A stretch of DNA of 55,144 bases from Anaerolineae bacterium. Its GTDB lineage: Bacteria; Chloroflexota; Anaerolineae; Aggregatilineales; Phototrophicaceae. Both the position numbers and the translations under genes were made by a program. Numbering within the stretch: the first letter of the stretch is position 1; every line of letters starts with the position of its first letter. The stretch covers positions 1 through 55,144 of the forward strand of contig JAJDWK010000011.1 in assembly GCA_022825675.1 (NCBI GenBank), written 5' to 3'. Positions 43,119 through 51,287 of this stretch are shown piece by piece. A model generated the notes under the pieces. It saw only the letters and a list, made by a program, of their open reading frames with translations. It was not told the origin of the DNA and ran no database searches.

Positions 43119-44540
43119 TCAGCGCAGCGGATGGGCATGCCGCGGCGGTCTGACATGCTCAGGAATTGGGCAGATGTAGGGATTTCGCTTAATCGCCGCC
43201 TGGAATTCCGCCTGCGCCCGTTCTAATATATCGGGCGACAGGATGAGTTTCGCCGCCGCGAGCGCCATGACCGTCGCCGCGTACATCATGCCCTTGTGCC
43301 CAATCGACATGCGCCCGGTCGCGACAACGCCCCAGGAATGCGCCGCCGCGCGGCTCGCCCAAGTCGCCGTTTGCAGCATGCTGCAAGGCGCGTACCAGCT
43401 CATATCGCCCATATCCGAGGAAGCGGGCGAAACCAGCCCTTTGTCCGCGCTGGGCAGCACCGCGCCGATGAGCGGCTGCTCCGCCAATGCCGCGGGCAAG
43501 CCATAGCGCTCTATCAGCGTTTTGACATTGGCATCGCCAAAATGGCGGTTGATTTCGGCGGCGTATGCCTGCTCTTCGGCGCTGAACTCGATGCCGCCCA
43601 GCTCGCGCATGACATCGTTTTGCAGGTCCGCCAGAGTTTCATTGGAGAGCACACGCGTCGAGCCTGATTTGTATACAATCTCGACTTCGGTATCGGTCAT
43701 CATCGCCGCGCCTTTGGCGATGCGCATAACCCGCTGGCAGACATCCGCCAGGTTCTGCGGCTCATGGGCGCGCACATAATAATAGCTCTCGGCATAATCG
43801 GGCACGACATTGGGCGCCAAGCCGCCGCTGAGGATGCTGTAGTGCAGGCGCACATCGTCGGTAACATGCTCACGCAGGTAGTTGACGCCGATATTCATCA
43901 GCTCCAGCGCATCCAAAGCGGAGCGCCCCGAATGCGGGTCGGCGGCGGCATGGGCGGTCTTGCCTTTGAAGCGGAAATAATAGCGATTGACGCCCAGCAT
44001 GCTGCCCTTCATCGCGCTGTTGAGGTACCAGGGGTGCCAGTTGAAGGTCGCGTCCAAATCGGCGAAGGCACCGGCGCGCCCCATGAAGACCTTGCCGCTG
44101 CCACCCTCTTCGGCGGGGCAGCCATAATAGCGTATGGTGCCGCTGTGCCCGCTGCGCCGCAGCCAGGCTTTGAGCGCCACCGCCGCCGCCAAACAGCCGA
44201 CGCCCAGCAGATTGTGCCCGCAGCCGTGCCCGGGCGCGCCCGCGGCGATGGCATCGGGCGCGCTTTGATCTTTCTGTGATAAGCCCGGCAGCGCGTCATA
44301 TTCGCCGGCGAAGGCGAGAACTGGCGCCCCCGAACCCCATTCAGCAGCGAAAGCGGTGCTGATGCCAGCGATGTCCCAGCTGATGCGAAAGCCCTCCCGC
44401 TGCAAAAAATCCGCCTGCAGCTTGGAAGCCTCAAACTCCAGGAATTGCAGCTCCGGGCGGTCCCAAATCGCATCCGCCATGCGCGTGAAGCGCGGTTGAT
44501 GCTCGTCAAGCCAATCGGCGATTTCCGATTTCTTAGCCAT
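43119..44540 (-). CDS. M20 family amidohydrolase, AbgB-like
   Basis: The 473-residue protein matches the AbgB type (p-aminobenzoyl-glutamate hydrolase subunit) of M20 metallopeptidases. Metal and active residues lie in AFAGEYDALPG, APGHGCGHNLLG, CPAEEGGSGK, and HAAADPHSGRSALDALELM. The dimer domain follows. It cleaves amides of amino acids; the real substrate is unknown. Without abgA or abgT nearby, folate breakdown is not shown. GNAT lies 22 bp upstream and likely shares its transcript. Confidence 0.85.
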   Translation of the reverse strand: MAKKSEIADWLDEHQPRFTRMADAIWDRPELQFLEFEASKLQADFLQREGFRISWDIAGISTAFAAEWGSGAPVLAFAGEYDALPGLSQKDQSAPDAIAAGAPGHGCGHNLLGVGCLAAAVALKAWLRRSGHSGTIRYYGCPAEEGGSGKVFMGRAGAFADLDATFNWHPWYLNSAMKGSMLGVNRYYFRFKGKTAHAAADPHSGRSALDALELMNIGVNYLREHVTDDVRLHYSILSGGLAPNVVPDYAESYYYVRAHEPQNLADVCQRVMRIAKGAAMMTDTEVEIVYKSGSTRVLSNETLADLQNDVMRELGGIEFSAEEQAYAAEINRHFGDANVKTLIERYGLPAALAEQPLIGAVLPSADKGLVSPASSDMGDMSWYAPCSMLQTATWASRAAAHSWGVVATGRMSIGHKGMMYAATVMALAAAKLILSPDILERAQAEFQAAIKRNPYICPIPEHVRPPRHAHPLR

Positions 44541-44562
44541 AAATGAAGCCCTCGCTCCTGCT

Positions 44563-45498
44563 TTAGACTTTCACCGCCGCGATGACTTGCTGGTTTGGCT
44601 CGGCATTGGCGTCCGGCGGCAGCAGCTTGGCGGCATTCGGCGTCAGCGCCAGGTTCAAAACGCGATAGCCCAGCTTATGCCCCAGGTCACGAATTGCCGC
44701 CAGCAGCTGCGCGCTTAATTCCCGCGGCGACCAGCAATAGACCTCGGCATTACGGGCGTTAAACAAATCTTGATGAAAGCAGAGCACGACTTCTCTGCCC
44801 ATCACATACAGCAGGAAGCGGTGTTTGCTGCGCTCGATAATCTTGGGTACGCCCTGCCAGTGCTCGGTCCAGACGGTCTCCCAAACGCTGCGCGGGCTGC
44901 TGCTGCGTCCAACCGCCATCGTCCAGCCCTCAATTTTGCTCGCGGCGGCTTCACGGTAGGCTTCACTTTTGTAAAAGAGGTTTGCAATCTGCGCGGGAAG
45001 CGCGAAGCGCGACAGGCGGAACACTTCGTTTGTGCCGTAATAGCGGCGGTAATACGCTGCCATTTCTTTGTCATAATCGGGGAAGGCGACCGAAATTTTG
45101 CCGATGCCGCGCGCCTCCGCCAATATCGCTTCCGCCAGGTGGCTGTGCAATTCCGGCGGGCTGCTCTCGGCGATGAGCAGGTTGGCGAGATGCAGATGCG
45201 CGCCCAGTGGCGCCAGCTCCTGATCTTTGAAAGCCTCGGCATAGGCGAGTATTTCGCCGTCACATTCGCCGACATAAACCAAGCCATTGCCGCCAAGCAG
45301 GTGGCTGAGCCAAATGGCGCCAGTTTCCAGCGACATCCAGGGACCGCCGTGCAGCCAGCGGTCGTATACCGACAAGTCTGCGTAGGGCAAATCCTCGACG
45401 CGCCCCTGGTCGTCAAAGCGCTGCCAGACGGGGACGCGCGCCGTAAACAGCCGCACAATCTTCTGCGTATCTTCAAGTGTGGCTTGGCGGACAAGCAT
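44563..45498 (-). CDS. GNAT family acetyltransferase-like protein
   Basis: The 311-residue protein starts MLVRQATLEDTQKIVRLF, the typical GNAT N-terminus, with GLVYVGECDGEILAYAE as the central strand pair and HLHLANLLIAESSPPELHSHLAEAIL around the CoA region. The CoA-loop signature R/Q-x-x-G-x-G/A is weak. A second domain of about 130 residues has no match I know. The frame goes on to 45636; ATG 45498 is chosen since homology starts there. It diverges from coaX. Confidence 0.7.
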   Translation of the reverse strand: MLVRQATLEDTQKIVRLFTARVPVWQRFDDQGRVEDLPYADLSVYDRWLHGGPWMSLETGAIWLSHLLGGNGLVYVGECDGEILAYAEAFKDQELAPLGAHLHLANLLIAESSPPELHSHLAEAILAEARGIGKISVAFPDYDKEMAAYYRRYYGTNEVFRLSRFALPAQIANLFYKSEAYREAAASKIEGWTMAVGRSSSPRSVWETVWTEHWQGVPKIIERSKHRFLLYVMGREVVLCFHQDLFNARNAEVYCWSPRELSAQLLAAIRDLGHKLGYRVLNLALTPNAAKLLPPDANAEPNQQVIAAVKV

Positions 45499-45623
45499 CA
45501 CTGCGCCCCTGAGCCGGCTCGCGCATATAGCGTATACTTCTTGTATAGTATAGCCGAATTGCGTGGCAGATAAAGCCAGCTTGGGCGCGAAAACCGCTGA
45601 TGATGGCTGAGGATGGGCAAGCG

Positions 45624-46397
45624 ATGCTCCTGGCATTTGATATTGGCAATACCAATATCCACCTGGGTTTGTGGGATGGGGCGGCTTGGCGCCTCTCCTG
45701 GCGCGCGCGCACTGTCGCCGCGAAAACGGCCGACGAATACGCGGTGCTGCTGCGCAGCTTTCTGCATACCGCCGCGGTCGATTTCGGCGCGGTTTCCGCC
45801 GTCTGCATGAGCAGCGTCGTGCCCGCGCTCAGCCCCGCATTCCAAGAGTTAACCCGCCGCTACTTGGGCTTGGAAGCGCTGACCGTCAGCAGCGCAACCC
45901 GCTTGGGCATCGCCATTGATATTGATATGCCGGAGCAAGCTGGCGCTGACCGCCTCTGCAATGCGGTTGCGCTTTCGCGGCTTTATGGCGCGCCCGCCAT
46001 CAGCGTCGACTTCGGCACATCGACTAATTTTGATGTTCTGGCGGCTGGCGATGCCTATATCGGCGGCGCGATTGCGCCCGGCATCGGCATGGCGCATGAC
46101 GCGCTGGTGGGGCGGGCGGCGCAGCTGCACAAGGTGGCGCTGGTGCCGCCACCACAGCCCATCGGGCGCAACACCGTGCAAGCCATGCAATCCGGGCTGA
46201 TGCTGGGATATATCGGCTTGATTGAAGCGCTGCTGCAGCGCATAAGCCAGCAGCTGGGCGCGCCGACGGCAACTGTGGTCGCCACTGGCGGCATGGCGGC
46301 GACCTTCGCCCAAGGTATCCCGCGCATAAACGCGGTCGCGCCCGAGCTGACGCTGGACGGATTACGGCTCATCCATGAGCTGAATTCCGAGCGCTGA
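45624..46397 (+). CDS. coaX: Type III pantothenate kinase
   Basis: CoaX phosphorylates pantothenate in the first step of CoA synthesis. The 257-residue protein has the ASKHA motifs: AFDIGNTNIHLGLWDG (phosphate 1), GADRLCNAVALSRLYG, then VDFGTSTNFDVLAAGDAYIGGAIAPGIGM and ATGGMAATFA. Length is normal from ATG 45624; ATG 45600 is in frame but would add eight residues. GAGG lies about 12 bp ahead. Type III forms need K+ or NH4+, as is known for the family. Confidence 0.93.
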   Translation: MLLAFDIGNTNIHLGLWDGAAWRLSWRARTVAAKTADEYAVLLRSFLHTAAVDFGAVSAVCMSSVVPALSPAFQELTRRYLGLEALTVSSATRLGIAIDIDMPEQAGADRLCNAVALSRLYGAPAISVDFGTSTNFDVLAAGDAYIGGAIAPGIGMAHDALVGRAAQLHKVALVPPPQPIGRNTVQAMQSGLMLGYIGLIEALLQRISQQLGAPTATVVATGGMAATFAQGIPRINAVAPELTLDGLRLIHELNSER

Positions 46398-46403
46398 TTC
46401 TGG

Positions 46404-47378
46404 CTAAATGCTGAAATCACCGCTGTCGCCCAGCAGCTGCGCGGCAAGCTCCAAGGCGTCCAGGGGCCAAAACTCTTGCGGCCGCGGCCGGCGCACATTC
46501 GGCAGTCCGCTTTCGGGGCGGCAGTTCAGCACGGTTTCTTCCCACTGGCTTGGAATTGCGCCGCGCCCATAGACTGCGCCCAAAAGCGCGCCGGCAATCG
46601 CGGCATTGGTGTCGGTATCGCCGCCGCGCATGATGCTGTCGATGACGCCCGCTTCCAAGCTCTCGGCATGGAGCAGCTGCCAAAGCGCCAGCTGCAGCGC
46701 TTTCAGCACCCAGCCTTGAAATTTGCGCATGGAGCCGGGGGGCGCAGCGACTGCTTGATTGACCACATCAAGCAGCTTGTCGTCCACCTGCATTTCATGC
46801 GCCCAGGCGACGATTTTGCCATACAGGGTCGGCGCATCGCAGCCGTGGCGGATGGCATAGGCAATCGCCATCGCGTACAAGGCATTGGCTTGCTGACAGA
46901 CCGGATGAATATGCGTTATCGCGGCGTCTTGCATCGCCCACTCAGCCACATCGTGCAAATCATGCTTGGCGCCAAATATGCCCAGCGGGCAAATGCGCAT
47001 CAAAGCGCCATTCGCCTGGCTTGTTTCATTGTGCATGCCGCGCAAGCCGCTGCCGACGGTGTTGCCGCAATCGTATGGATCCGTGTCCAGCCAAAAGATA
47101 TAGGCTTGCCTCGCTGCATCAACATCATAGCGCCCTGAAGCTACCAGCGAGCGCGCCAGCATTAATGCCATTTCGGAGTCGTCAGTAGGCTGCCCCGCGA
47201 TTGTGTCCCAAGTGCCGCCGTCAGCCATTTCGCGCACGCCATCGGGATACAGCCGCCTAATCTTGCGGGGTCCCATAAACTCGACCAGGCTGCCCAGCGC
47301 GTCGCCAGAAAGCTGCCCAAGCATCACGCCTTGGGCGCGCTCCAACATAGCGCTATGCGGCATCGTGGTTGAGTTCAT
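46404..47378 (-). CDS. ADP-ribosylglycohydrolase family protein
   Basis: The 324-residue protein has the family's metal motifs: QPTDDSEMALMLA early (Asp-Asp) and MRGGDTDTNAAIAGALLGA late, with GQLSGDALGSLVEF at the start and HPVCQQANALYAMAIAYAI. Such enzymes take ADP-ribose off proteins or related targets with Mg2+. The frame extends into the tRNA-Asn gene (to 47435), so the true start must be lower; ATG 47378 or 47363 are options. The 3' end meets coaX with 6 bp between. Confidence 0.88.
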   Translation of the reverse strand: MNSTTMPHSAMLERAQGVMLGQLSGDALGSLVEFMGPRKIRRLYPDGVREMADGGTWDTIAGQPTDDSEMALMLARSLVASGRYDVDAARQAYIFWLDTDPYDCGNTVGSGLRGMHNETSQANGALMRICPLGIFGAKHDLHDVAEWAMQDAAITHIHPVCQQANALYAMAIAYAIRHGCDAPTLYGKIVAWAHEMQVDDKLLDVVNQAVAAPPGSMRKFQGWVLKALQLALWQLLHAESLEAGVIDSIMRGGDTDTNAAIAGALLGAVYGRGAIPSQWEETVLNCRPESGLPNVRRPRPQEFWPLDALELAAQLLGDSGDFSI

Positions 47379-47411
47379 GCGGAAAAGTGGAATGGGCGCG
47401 TATAAATCCTG

Positions 47412-47484
47412 CTCCGTAGCTTGGACTTGAACCAAGAACCTAGCGGTTAACAGCCGCCCGCTCTGCCAATTGAGCTACTACGGA
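47412..47484 (-). tRNA. tRNA-Asn (GTT)
   Basis: The 73-nt cloverleaf on the minus strand has acceptor arms TCCGTAG/CTACGGA and anticodon stem GGCGG with loop CTGTTAA (anticodon GTT). The T-arm contains GGTTCAAGTCC. It is transcribed toward the ADP-ribosylglycohydrolase gene. Confidence 0.95.
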
Positions 47485-47497
47485 ATACTATCATGGT

Positions 47498-47526
47498 ATA
47501 CTATCAGCGTGGCGGCTGCCTGTCAA
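47498..47526 (-). promoter_or_regulatory. Promoter of tRNA-Asn
   Basis: Minus strand: TTGACA (47521-47526), 17 bp, TGATAGTAT with -10 TAGTAT (47498-47503). Start near 47491, 7 bases ahead of the tRNA. The same DNA reads TGGTATACT on the plus strand, an extended -10 for the gene at 47579. Confidence 0.65.
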
Positions 47527-47578
47527 GGATTATTTTGCCGCCAGCTTTTTGAGCCAGTCCCAGCGGAGGCGGCATATT

Positions 47579-48721
47579 GTGTTAGAGATTCGCCCAATCG
47601 CCACGAAAGAGGACTTCGCCGAGTTTTTCCAGTTCCCCTGGCAGCATTATAAGCATGACCCGAACTGGGCGCCGCCGCTTTTATCCATGCGCCGCCAGCT
47701 GCTGGACAAGCGCAAACATCCCGCCTGGCAGCACATGGATGGCGAGTATTTTGGCGCTTGGCGCGCTGGCAGGCTGATTGGCACGGTTGCCGCCTTTGTC
47801 AACCACGCGCATAACCGCTATCACGATGACAATATCGGCTTCTTCGGCTTATTTGAAGCGGAAGATGACCAGGAATGCGCCAGCAGTCTGTTGGACGCGG
47901 CGGCAAACTGGCTGCGGGAGCGCGGCGTCAGCGCTATGCGCGGTCCCGCCAATTACACCACCAACGAAGAATGCGGCTTGCTGGTGGATAATTTCGCCGC
48001 CCCCGTCATTATGATGCCTTATAACCCGCCCTATTATGCGGCGCTGCTGGAACATGCCGGCTTCGAAAAAGTGATGGATGTCGTCTGCATCTATCAAGAC
48101 CGCGCGACTATCGAAGCTGGCGGCACTTTGGCGCGCTTGGAGCGGCTGGTCGCCCGAGCCGCCGAGCGCAGCGGCATCGTCGTGCGCCGCATGGACGCGC
48201 GCGATAAAAGCGCGGAATTTGCCCGCTTCCGCGAAATCTACAATGCCGCGTGGGAAAAGAACTGGGGCTTCATCCCCATGAGCGATTTGGAGCTCAAAGC
48301 GCTGATTGACGACCTCGGCATGCTGGTGGAGCCGGACTTGGCATTTTTCGCCGAAATTGCTGGCGAGCCGGTTGGCTTCGCGCTTACAATTCCCAATTTC
48401 AACGAAGCCTTAAGCCGCGCGTATCCGCGCCCCGGCGTCCCGGAAGCGCTGACGATGCTGCAGCTGCTGTGGTATTGGAAGGTCCGCCGCGCCATCAAGG
48501 GCTTGCGCATGCCGCTGATGGGCGTCAAGCAGGCGCATCGCAACAAAGGCGTCGAGCTGGCGATGCTGCTGGAAATCACCAAGGCGCTGCTGCCCTCGCG
48601 TTATGAGTACCTGGATTCGGGCTGGATTTTGGAAAGCAATCCGCTTGTCAAAATCAGCAAAAGCCTTGGCGGCCGCGTCTACAAAACGCACCGCTTCTAT
48701 CAAAAAGCGCTGCCAAGCTAG
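47579..48721 (+). CDS. GNAT-like N-acetyltransferase
   Basis: The 380-residue protein starts LEIRPIATKEDFAEFFQFPW. It has GEYFGAWRAGRLIGTVAAFVN, FGLFEAEDDQECASSLLDAAANWLRERG, then PANYTTNEECGLLVD and a second GNAT-like half. This long form is widespread in bacteria, with unknown substrate. GTG 47579 is the start, with GGAGG at 47564-47568; TTG 47549 is in frame but lacks a site. It ends with a 4-bp overlap with the convergent solute-binding protein gene. Confidence 0.75.
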   Translation: MLEIRPIATKEDFAEFFQFPWQHYKHDPNWAPPLLSMRRQLLDKRKHPAWQHMDGEYFGAWRAGRLIGTVAAFVNHAHNRYHDDNIGFFGLFEAEDDQECASSLLDAAANWLRERGVSAMRGPANYTTNEECGLLVDNFAAPVIMMPYNPPYYAALLEHAGFEKVMDVVCIYQDRATIEAGGTLARLERLVARAAERSGIVVRRMDARDKSAEFARFREIYNAAWEKNWGFIPMSDLELKALIDDLGMLVEPDLAFFAEIAGEPVGFALTIPNFNEALSRAYPRPGVPEALTMLQLLWYWKVRRAIKGLRMPLMGVKQAHRNKGVELAMLLEITKALLPSRYEYLDSGWILESNPLVKISKSLGGRVYKTHRFYQKALPS

Positions 48722-49965
48722 CGGTCAGCAACCTGGCTTAGCACCCAACGGGTCGCCCCCGCGGCATCAGCTTCACCCTGCAAGACCTGCTCCAGCGCAT
48801 CTTGCAGCAAGCGGGGCAGGGCGCTGCCTTCATTTTCTGGCAGCGGCAGCATGGCAGCCGCCAGCAGTTGTGAGAAAAATGGTCTGTTCACCGAGGGCGG
48901 CAGGCTGAGCTCAACAAGCGCCGGCTGGCTGGGCAAATGATATACGGCTTGGGCAAAAGCGGCATGGAAGTTGGCTTCCATCAGCCATTCCAAAAAGCGC
49001 GCTGAGATGGCTTGTCGGTTGTGGTCCGGCGCGACGATGACCCAAAGCCAGCCATCGAGCAAAGATATGGCGTCGCCAGCCAGCGTCGGGATGTTGGCGG
49101 CGTAGAGCGGCGCTTCCTGCAAGTCATGCAGCTGCAGGAAATCGCTGGCTTTTACTACCGCCAGCTGCGGCATATCCGCGTTATCAAGAAAGTCAGCCCG
49201 ATAAGCTGCTGGCGATGCGTAAGTTAGCACCTGCGCGTCAACAAGCTGCTGCTGCTGTAATTCCTGATAGAATGTCAAAACTTCTTCAAGCGCGCTTTCA
49301 TCAACTGCCATGCTGCCCGCTGGCGATGTCATGCCGGCGGCTGCCAGATATTGCAAGGTGAGAGTCTGGTTCAAGCCGCTGGAGCGCGCGGCGGGAAACA
49401 GATAGCTGAGGCCGCTCGCCAGCACATCAGCGAATCGCAGGCGGTTGTCGCTGACATCAAGCGGCTGGGTAGACACGGTCAGCAGCAGGTCATAGAGATA
49501 GGGCATGCCATAAAGCGCTCGCGCCTCTTCCAGCGGCACCTGCCCAAATGCCAGCCCATCGCCAAGGTCATTAATCAGCGACGAAGAAAAGAGCGTCTCC
49601 TGGGATTGCAAGTATTGCAGCGCTTGGGTTTGCGTGAAGTCCCGCCGGCGGATGAGCGCGAGGTCGGGCAGTGCCCCGGGCGCGACTTCTTTGCCAGCGC
49701 GGATGGTCGCCATAATGCCGCCGAGCGCGCCAACATTTTTGAGGCGGAACTCAATGCCCGCGCCGTTGTTCTCTGTAAAAGCGGCCGCATGCTCCCGCAG
49801 CAGCTGATATGCCTGTTCCTCTTCGTCATCTATCAGCGGTGCCGGCAGCCAGACGCGGATGGGCGGGATGGCGCTCTCCGCTTCCGCGCCGCCCGCATCC
49901 TGGGCGCTCACTGCGCCTATAAAAAGGAAAAGCGCCAATAGAACCGCTGCCGCCACTTTCCGCAC
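48718..49965 (-). CDS. Extracellular solute-binding protein (family 1-like)
   Basis: The 415-residue protein has a signal peptide (VAAAVLLALFLFIGAVSAQ, cleaved about AQD). The body follows the family 1 sugar-binding pattern: IRVWLPAP, ALPDLALIRR, YGMPYLYDLLLTVSTQP, AVKASDFLQ with the late GDAISLLDGWLWVIVAPDHN. It would bind a sugar or oligosaccharide outside. No ABC permease or ATPase lies nearby, so it is an orphan, or its partners are elsewhere. GTG 49965 follows GGGGGG; the frame is open to ATG 50079. A TACAAT lies upstream near 50003. Confidence 0.78.
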   Translation of the reverse strand: MRKVAAAVLLALFLFIGAVSAQDAGGAEAESAIPPIRVWLPAPLIDDEEEQAYQLLREHAAAFTENNGAGIEFRLKNVGALGGIMATIRAGKEVAPGALPDLALIRRRDFTQTQALQYLQSQETLFSSSLINDLGDGLAFGQVPLEEARALYGMPYLYDLLLTVSTQPLDVSDNRLRFADVLASGLSYLFPAARSSGLNQTLTLQYLAAAGMTSPAGSMAVDESALEEVLTFYQELQQQQLVDAQVLTYASPAAYRADFLDNADMPQLAVVKASDFLQLHDLQEAPLYAANIPTLAGDAISLLDGWLWVIVAPDHNRQAISARFLEWLMEANFHAAFAQAVYHLPSQPALVELSLPPSVNRPFFSQLLAAAMLPLPENEGSALPRLLQDALEQVLQGEADAAGATRWVLSQVADR

Positions 49966-50070
49966 TTGCGCCCCCCCGCTTGTCCTGTAGCTTCTAAGGG
50001 CATTGTACTCGATTTGCCGCGCCGCGTCTGCTACTGCTAGGCAGCGCCCAGGGCGTGTTTCTAATTTGTT

Positions 50071-50256
50071 CTTAACCACCGAGTTACACCGAGAAAGATA
50101 TAAGAATGCTTATTTATCCTTGTCTCGGTGTTCTCAATATTCCTAAGAAATGCAAGCAAGTCACGCGAAATTTGGGAGTGGTGAATTCCGTGGACTTACG
50201 AAACTTCGCCAACGCAATCAAAATACTCTGTGTCCTCTGTGCTCTCTGTGGTTAAG
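50071..50256. repeat. 186-bp inverted-repeat element (CTTAACCACCGAG ends)
   Basis: Ends CTTAACCACCGAG (50071-50083) and CTCTGTGGTTAAG (50244-50256) match as inverses at 12 of 13 bases. The 50151-50170 phrase matches 42891-42910. It joins on the right to 50257-50286, which repeats 5016-5044. It fills the gap between the solute-binding protein and LOG genes; I see no gene there. Confidence 0.65.
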
Positions 50257-50308
50257 AAACTTGTGTCATGTTTGCTTAGAGAAATGTATCCACGCTAATT
50301 ATCACTCC

Positions 50309-50845
50309 CTAGGCGGTGCCGGCTGTCAGCAATGCCAAGGCGTCGTCCGGGCTTTGCGCCAGTTGCAGCATGCCAATATAGCCCGCGTTCAAATAGGGGC
50401 TCGCCTCGAGCGTCGCGATGAACTGCGCCCAGATGGGACCATAGCAGACAAAAGTACGCCGCGGGATGCCGCCGATGCGCATCAACTCCCAGGTTTCGGC
50501 GATTTCGTGCAAGGTGCCGATGCCGCCCGGCATCGCCAGATAGGCGTCCGCGCGCTCGATCATGTGCAGCAGGCGGTCTCGCAGCGCGGGATAATGCACG
50601 ACCTCATCCAGATAGGGGTTGGGCTGTATGCCAAACTGCCGCCCGATTTGATCGGTAGTGACGCCGATGACGCGCCCGCCGGCCTCACGCGCGCCTTTGC
50701 TGACCGCCTCCATCACGCCGTAGTAGCCGCCGCTCATGACGGCTGCGCCCGCCCGCGCCAAGCCCGCGCCGATGCGCTCCGCCGCGCGATAGACCTCGCC
50801 CCCCGGGCGCGCCTGGGCGCTGCCGAAGACTGTAACTGTTTTCAT
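50309..50845 (-). CDS. LOG family (lysine decarboxylase-like) protein
   Basis: The 178-residue protein has the LOG family core: VMSGGYYGVMEAVSKGAREAGG, then AYLAMPGGIGTLHEIAETWEL with the PGGxGTxxE motif. These enzymes cleave nucleoside 5'-phosphates such as cytokinin ribotides and release ribose-5-phosphate; some handle AMP-like compounds. Substrate here is unknown. Length is normal. It stands alone between two repeat-filled gaps. Confidence 0.88.
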   Translation of the reverse strand: MKTVTVFGSAQARPGGEVYRAAERIGAGLARAGAAVMSGGYYGVMEAVSKGAREAGGRVIGVTTDQIGRQFGIQPNPYLDEVVHYPALRDRLLHMIERADAYLAMPGGIGTLHEIAETWELMRIGGIPRRTFVCYGPIWAQFIATLEASPYLNAGYIGMLQLAQSPDDALALLTAGTA

Positions 50846-50907
50846 GCGCTGACACTCCTGCAGTATATGGCGAGTATAGCAGACTTAGGCGCGGCTGCGG
50901 GTATTGC

Positions 50908-51170
50908 AGGGCGATTGCATCAAATATTAATTCACCACAACAAGCCCAATAAAACGCAAATTTAACCACCGAGGACACCGAGATACACCGAGAAAAGCAT
51001 GAGAAGCCTCTTAATATCTTTACTCGGTGTCCTCATTTTCCTCTGTGCTCTCGGTGGTAAGGGCTGTGTACAAACTACCCTGATAAATGAAGAAGCATAG
51101 AGCCATTTCAAGAAAAAACTTTGTGTCCTTTGTGTCTTTGTGGTGAAAAACAATTTGATGCGATTGCCCT
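50908..51170. repeat. 263-bp inverted-repeat element with a second one nested inside
   Basis: Outer ends AGGGCGATTGCATCAAAT (50908-50925) and the inverse at 51153-51170 match at 16 of 18, and match the ends of the element at 6034. Next to the ends lie TTCACCACAA and its inverse with CACAAAGACACAAAGG. Inside, 50962-51060 is bounded by TTAACCACCGAG and CTCGGTGGTAA, the ends of the 186-bp family. It fills the 50846-51287 gap; no gene is seen. Confidence 0.7.
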
Positions 51171-51287
51171 GGCGGGTATTGGCAAGCTGGCATCCCAGCG
51201 CGCGCCAGCCCCACTATCTGGGCGGAACTATTAGCGGCGTTTTGCGCTATACTTTTGAAGAGAAACTGAGGAAACGAAGGAGACACG

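Noticed and set aside
47379..47435. An N-terminal extension of the ADP-ribosylglycohydrolase.
   Set aside because: It would run into the tRNA-Asn gene; a lower ATG fits the family.
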